Below the pieces are notes generated by a model. It had not been told where the DNA came from and searched no databases. It was given only the letters and a program-made list of their open reading frames with translations. The position numbers were made by a program, and so were the translations under genes. Source: Pseudomonadota bacterium (GTDB lineage: Bacteria > Pseudomonadota > Gammaproteobacteria > Xanthomonadales > Rhodanobacteraceae). Taken from it: a DNA stretch of 45,713 bases. The stretch lies in assembly GCA_021780735.1 (NCBI GenBank), contig JAJXYE010000266.1, forward strand, positions 1 to 45,713, in the 5' to 3' direction. Of the stretch, positions 41,126-45,713 are shown one piece after another; the first letter of the stretch is position 1; each line of letters opens with the position of its first letter.

Positions 41126-41161
41126 AAAAACGCCAAGCGAGCACCCATGGCTCGCCAAGCG
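41126..41161 (-). terminator. Intrinsic-terminator-like hairpin in the rpsJ leader
   Basis: Minus strand CGCTTGGCGAGC-catgggt-GCTCGCTTGGCG then TTTTTG. About 12-bp stem with one U-U mismatch and two G-U pairs. Confidence 0.6.
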
Positions 41162-41318
41162 AAATCTGTTATCACTCAAGACATCGCGACCTGCCGGAAT
41201 GATCCAGCGGTCACGTCGTCAAGCGAGGGCCATCTGGCCTGCGAACTCGAAGCACATCCTGTGCCTCATTTCGCGGTTTATCTCCCGAAGACAGGCTCCG
41301 GTTGATAGCAAGCTGCCA

Positions 41319-41347
41319 AGTATACCGGCAAATGCGCGACTAGTGAA
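41319..41347 (-). promoter_or_regulatory. Candidate sigma-70 promoter for the S10 operon
   Basis: Minus strand TTCACT (-35), 17-nt spacer, TATACT (-10), between tuf and rpsJ. Confidence 0.55.
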
Positions 41348-41412
41348 GGGGGTGTCATCGAATATTTCGAAAACAGACACTTCGCCAGCTGAACAGATAA
41401 AACGGTCGAGGG

Positions 41413-41437
41413 AACCTGACGGCAAAACCGCCAGGTT
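41413..41437 (-). terminator. Candidate terminator downstream of tuf
   Basis: Minus strand AACCTGGCGG-ttttg-CCGTCAGGTT, 10-bp stem with one G-U pair. No strong adjacent U tract. Confidence 0.5.
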
Positions 41438-41446
41438 CGGACAATC

Positions 41447-42637
41447 TTACTTGATAACCTTGGCCACCACGCCGGCGCCGACGGTACGACCGCCTTCGCG
41501 AATGGCGAAACGCAGACCTTCGTCCATCGCGATCGGGTGGATCAGGCTCACCACCATCTTCACGTTGTCACCCGGCATCACCATTTCCACGCCTTCCGGC
41601 AGGGTCACGGCACCCGTCACGTCGGTCGTGCGGAAGTAGAACTGCGGGCGGTAACCCTTGAAGAACGGCGTATGACGGCCACCCTCGTCCTTCGACAGCA
41701 CATACACCTCGGCCTCGAAGTCGGTATGCGGGGTGATCGTGCCCGGCTTGGCCAGCACCTGGCCACGCTCCACGTCGTCTCGCTTCAGGCCGCGCAGCAG
41801 CAGACCGGCGTTGTCGCCTGCCTGACCCTGATCCAGCAGCTTGCGGAACATTTCCACGCCGGTGACCGTGGTCTTCTGCGTATCGCGGATGCCGACCACT
41901 TCGATTTCGTCGCCGACCTTGATGATGCCGCGCTCGATACGACCGGTCACCACCGTGCCGCGGCCCGAGATCGAGAACACGTCTTCCACCGGCATCAGGA
42001 ACGGCTTGTCGATCGTGCGCACCGGCTCCGGAATGTAGCTGTCCAGCGCATCCACCAGCTTGATGATCGACGGCACGCCGATCTCGCTCTGGTCACCTTC
42101 CAGCGCCTTCAGCGCCGAACCGTGGATGATCGGCGTATCGTCGCCCGGGAAGTCGTACTTCGACAGCAGCTCGCGCACTTCCATCTCGACCAGCTCGAGC
42201 AGTTCCGCGTCATCCACCATGTCCGCCTTGTTCAGGAACACGATGATGTACGGCACGCCCACCTGGCGCGACAGCAGAATGTGCTCGCGCGTCTGCGGCA
42301 TCGGGCCGTCCGCGGCCGAGCACACCAGGATCGCACCGTCCATCTGCGCCGCACCCGTGATCATGTTCTTCACATAATCCGCATGGCCCGGGCAATCCAC
42401 GTGCGCGTAATGACGGTTCGGCGACTCGTACTCGACGTGCGCCGTCGAGATCGTGATGCCGCGCGCCTTCTCTTCCGGCGCCGCGTCAATCGAGCTGTAG
42501 TCCTTGAACTCGCCACCGAAGCGTTCCGCACCGACCTTCGTCAATGCTGCCGTCAGCGTCGTCTTGCCGTGATCCACGTGACCAATCGTGCCGACGTTGA
42601 CGTGCGGCTTGGTGCGTTCGAATTTACCCTTTGCCAT
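41447..42637 (-). CDS. tuf: Elongation factor Tu
   Basis: 396 aa, [33 protein letters not shown]... Confidence 0.99.
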   Translation of the reverse strand: MAKGKFERTKPHVNVGTIGHVDHGKTTLTAALTKVGAERFGGEFKDYSSIDAAPEEKARGITISTAHVEYESPNRHYAHVDCPGHADYVKNMITGAAQMDGAILVCSAADGPMPQTREHILLSRQVGVPYIIVFLNKADMVDDAELLELVEMEVRELLSKYDFPGDDTPIIHGSALKALEGDQSEIGVPSIIKLVDALDSYIPEPVRTIDKPFLMPVEDVFSISGRGTVVTGRIERGIIKVGDEIEVVGIRDTQKTTVTGVEMFRKLLDQGQAGDNAGLLLRGLKRDDVERGQVLAKPGTITPHTDFEAEVYVLSKDEGGRHTPFFKGYRPQFYFRTTDVTGAVTLPEGVEMVMPGDNVKMVVSLIHPIAMDEGLRFAIREGGRTVGAGVVAKVIK

Positions 42638-42685
42638 GACTCAGACCTCTGAAAGAACCGTGATATTTGGAGAAAGAAGACCCGC

Positions 42686-44815
<2,130 letters not shown>

Positions 44816-44853
44816 GGATATATACCTGTGCCGGGCCGCCTGCCCGATTCAAA

Positions 44854-44903
44854 GCAGCCGTCCAGGCCGCGCCTTTCTATGGAGATACCGCCATCAATGG
44901 CGG
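44854..44903. repeat. Two hairpins in the rpsG-fusA spacer
   Basis: Plus strand GCAGCC-gtcca-GGCCGC (44854-44870) and CCGCC-atcaat-GGCGG (44888-44903). Confidence 0.75.
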
Positions 44904-44944
44904 ATTGATTCCTTGCCACCGGGGAAGGCGGCCATGCAACCGGC

Positions 44945-45412
44945 TTACCAGCGGTAGTGCGAGAAAGCCTTGTTCGCCTCGGCCATGCGATGCGTTTCTT
45001 CACGCTTCTTCGCGGCGCCACCGCGACTCTCGGAGGCTTCCAGCAGCTCAGCCGCCAGCTTGCGCGGCATCGAGGTCTCACCGCGCTTGCGCGCAGCGTC
45101 GATGACCCAGCGCATCGCCAATGCCATGCGACGACCCGGGCGTACCTCGACCGGAACCTGATACGTGGCGCCACCGACACGGCGCGACTTCACCTCGACC
45201 GCCGGAGCGATGTTGTTGAGCGCCTTCTCGACCAGGGCCACCGGCTCGGCATTCTTTTCGCCAATATGCTGCAATGCACCGTAAACGATGCTTTCAGCCA
45301 CCGACTTTTTGCCGCTCTTCATCACCATGTTGATGAAACGGGCAATCAGCTGGCTGCCATGCTTGGGGTCCGGCAGAACCAGACGGGCGGGATGTGAACC
45401 TTTGCGCGACAT
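44945..45412 (-). CDS. rpsG: 30S ribosomal protein S7
   Basis: [40 protein letters not shown]... Confidence 0.99.
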   Translation of the reverse strand: MSRKGSHPARLVLPDPKHGSQLIARFINMVMKSGKKSVAESIVYGALQHIGEKNAEPVALVEKALNNIAPAVEVKSRRVGGATYQVPVEVRPGRRMALAMRWVIDAARKRGETSMPRKLAAELLEASESRGGAAKKREETHRMAEANKAFSHYRW

Positions 45413-45434
45413 GTTTTTTGTCCGTTATTTTTTT

Positions 45435-45534
45435 GCAGGCATCCCTGCCCGCCTGAAAAGCGGCCGTCCTGGCCGCGCGTTGTATTTTTGCAGGCGTCCA
45501 TGCCTGCCGAGCAAATGCGACCATCCATGGCCGC
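45435..45534. repeat. Tandem four-hairpin array in the rpsL-rpsG spacer
   Basis: Plus strand GCAGGC-atccct-GCCCGC; GCGGCC-gtcct-GGCCGC; GCAGGC-gtccat-GCCTGC; GCGACC-atccat-GGCCGC, an A-B-A-B arrangement with a ~56 bp period. Confidence 0.88.
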
Positions 45535-45555
45535 ACTCTTCAATACGGCAAATTC

Positions 45556-45713
<158 letters not shown>

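Noticed and set aside
41013-41446. tRNA gene between tuf and rpsJ
   Set aside because: No cloverleaf, T-loop GTTCGA-type motif or CCA-end context found by eye.
45413-45555. CRISPR-like array in the rpsL-rpsG spacer
   Set aside because: Units are short self-complementary hairpins with a ~56 bp period and only two duplications. No 28-37 bp direct repeats, spacers or cas genes.

Overview
This is a high-GC gammaproteobacterial chromosomal window. Gene order and protein sequences suggest the Xanthomonadales, probably Rhodanobacteraceae; that is inference from memory, with no search run. Nearly all of it is core genome. From left to right it holds: a leuS-lptE-holA-nadD unit; a pqiA-pqiA-pqiB-pqiC unit; a CnoX/YbbN-like thioredoxin-TPR gene; a DUF4442-like thioesterase gene broken by an in-frame TAG; an ECF sigma factor with a small membrane-protein partner; tldD, yhdP and rng; a plus-strand unit of response regulator, sensor kinase, Dph6-like ATP pyrophosphatase and Mug-like glycosylase; two multiheme/diheme c-type cytochromes; a class II DAHP synthase; dsbB; and the full str-S10-spc-alpha ribosomal superoperon (rpsL partial through rplQ) on the minus strand. 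I found no CRISPR array, prophage, transposon, tRNA or rRNA. The most interesting non-coding signal is a family of short hairpins in the spacers of the ribosomal superoperon. They have 5-7 bp arms around a roughly 6-nt centre related to ATGGAT/ATCCAT. The arms differ between copies but stay complementary. In all five imperfect copies the single non-Watson-Crick pair reads as G-U on the transcribed strand, which hints at an RNA-level role. Second is a candidate S10 leader with a promoter, a terminator-like hairpin and a U5 tract about 110 nt upstream of rpsJ. Third are a Mug homologue with GTAAG in place of the catalytic GINPG motif, and its operon with a two-component system and a Dph6-like ATPase.
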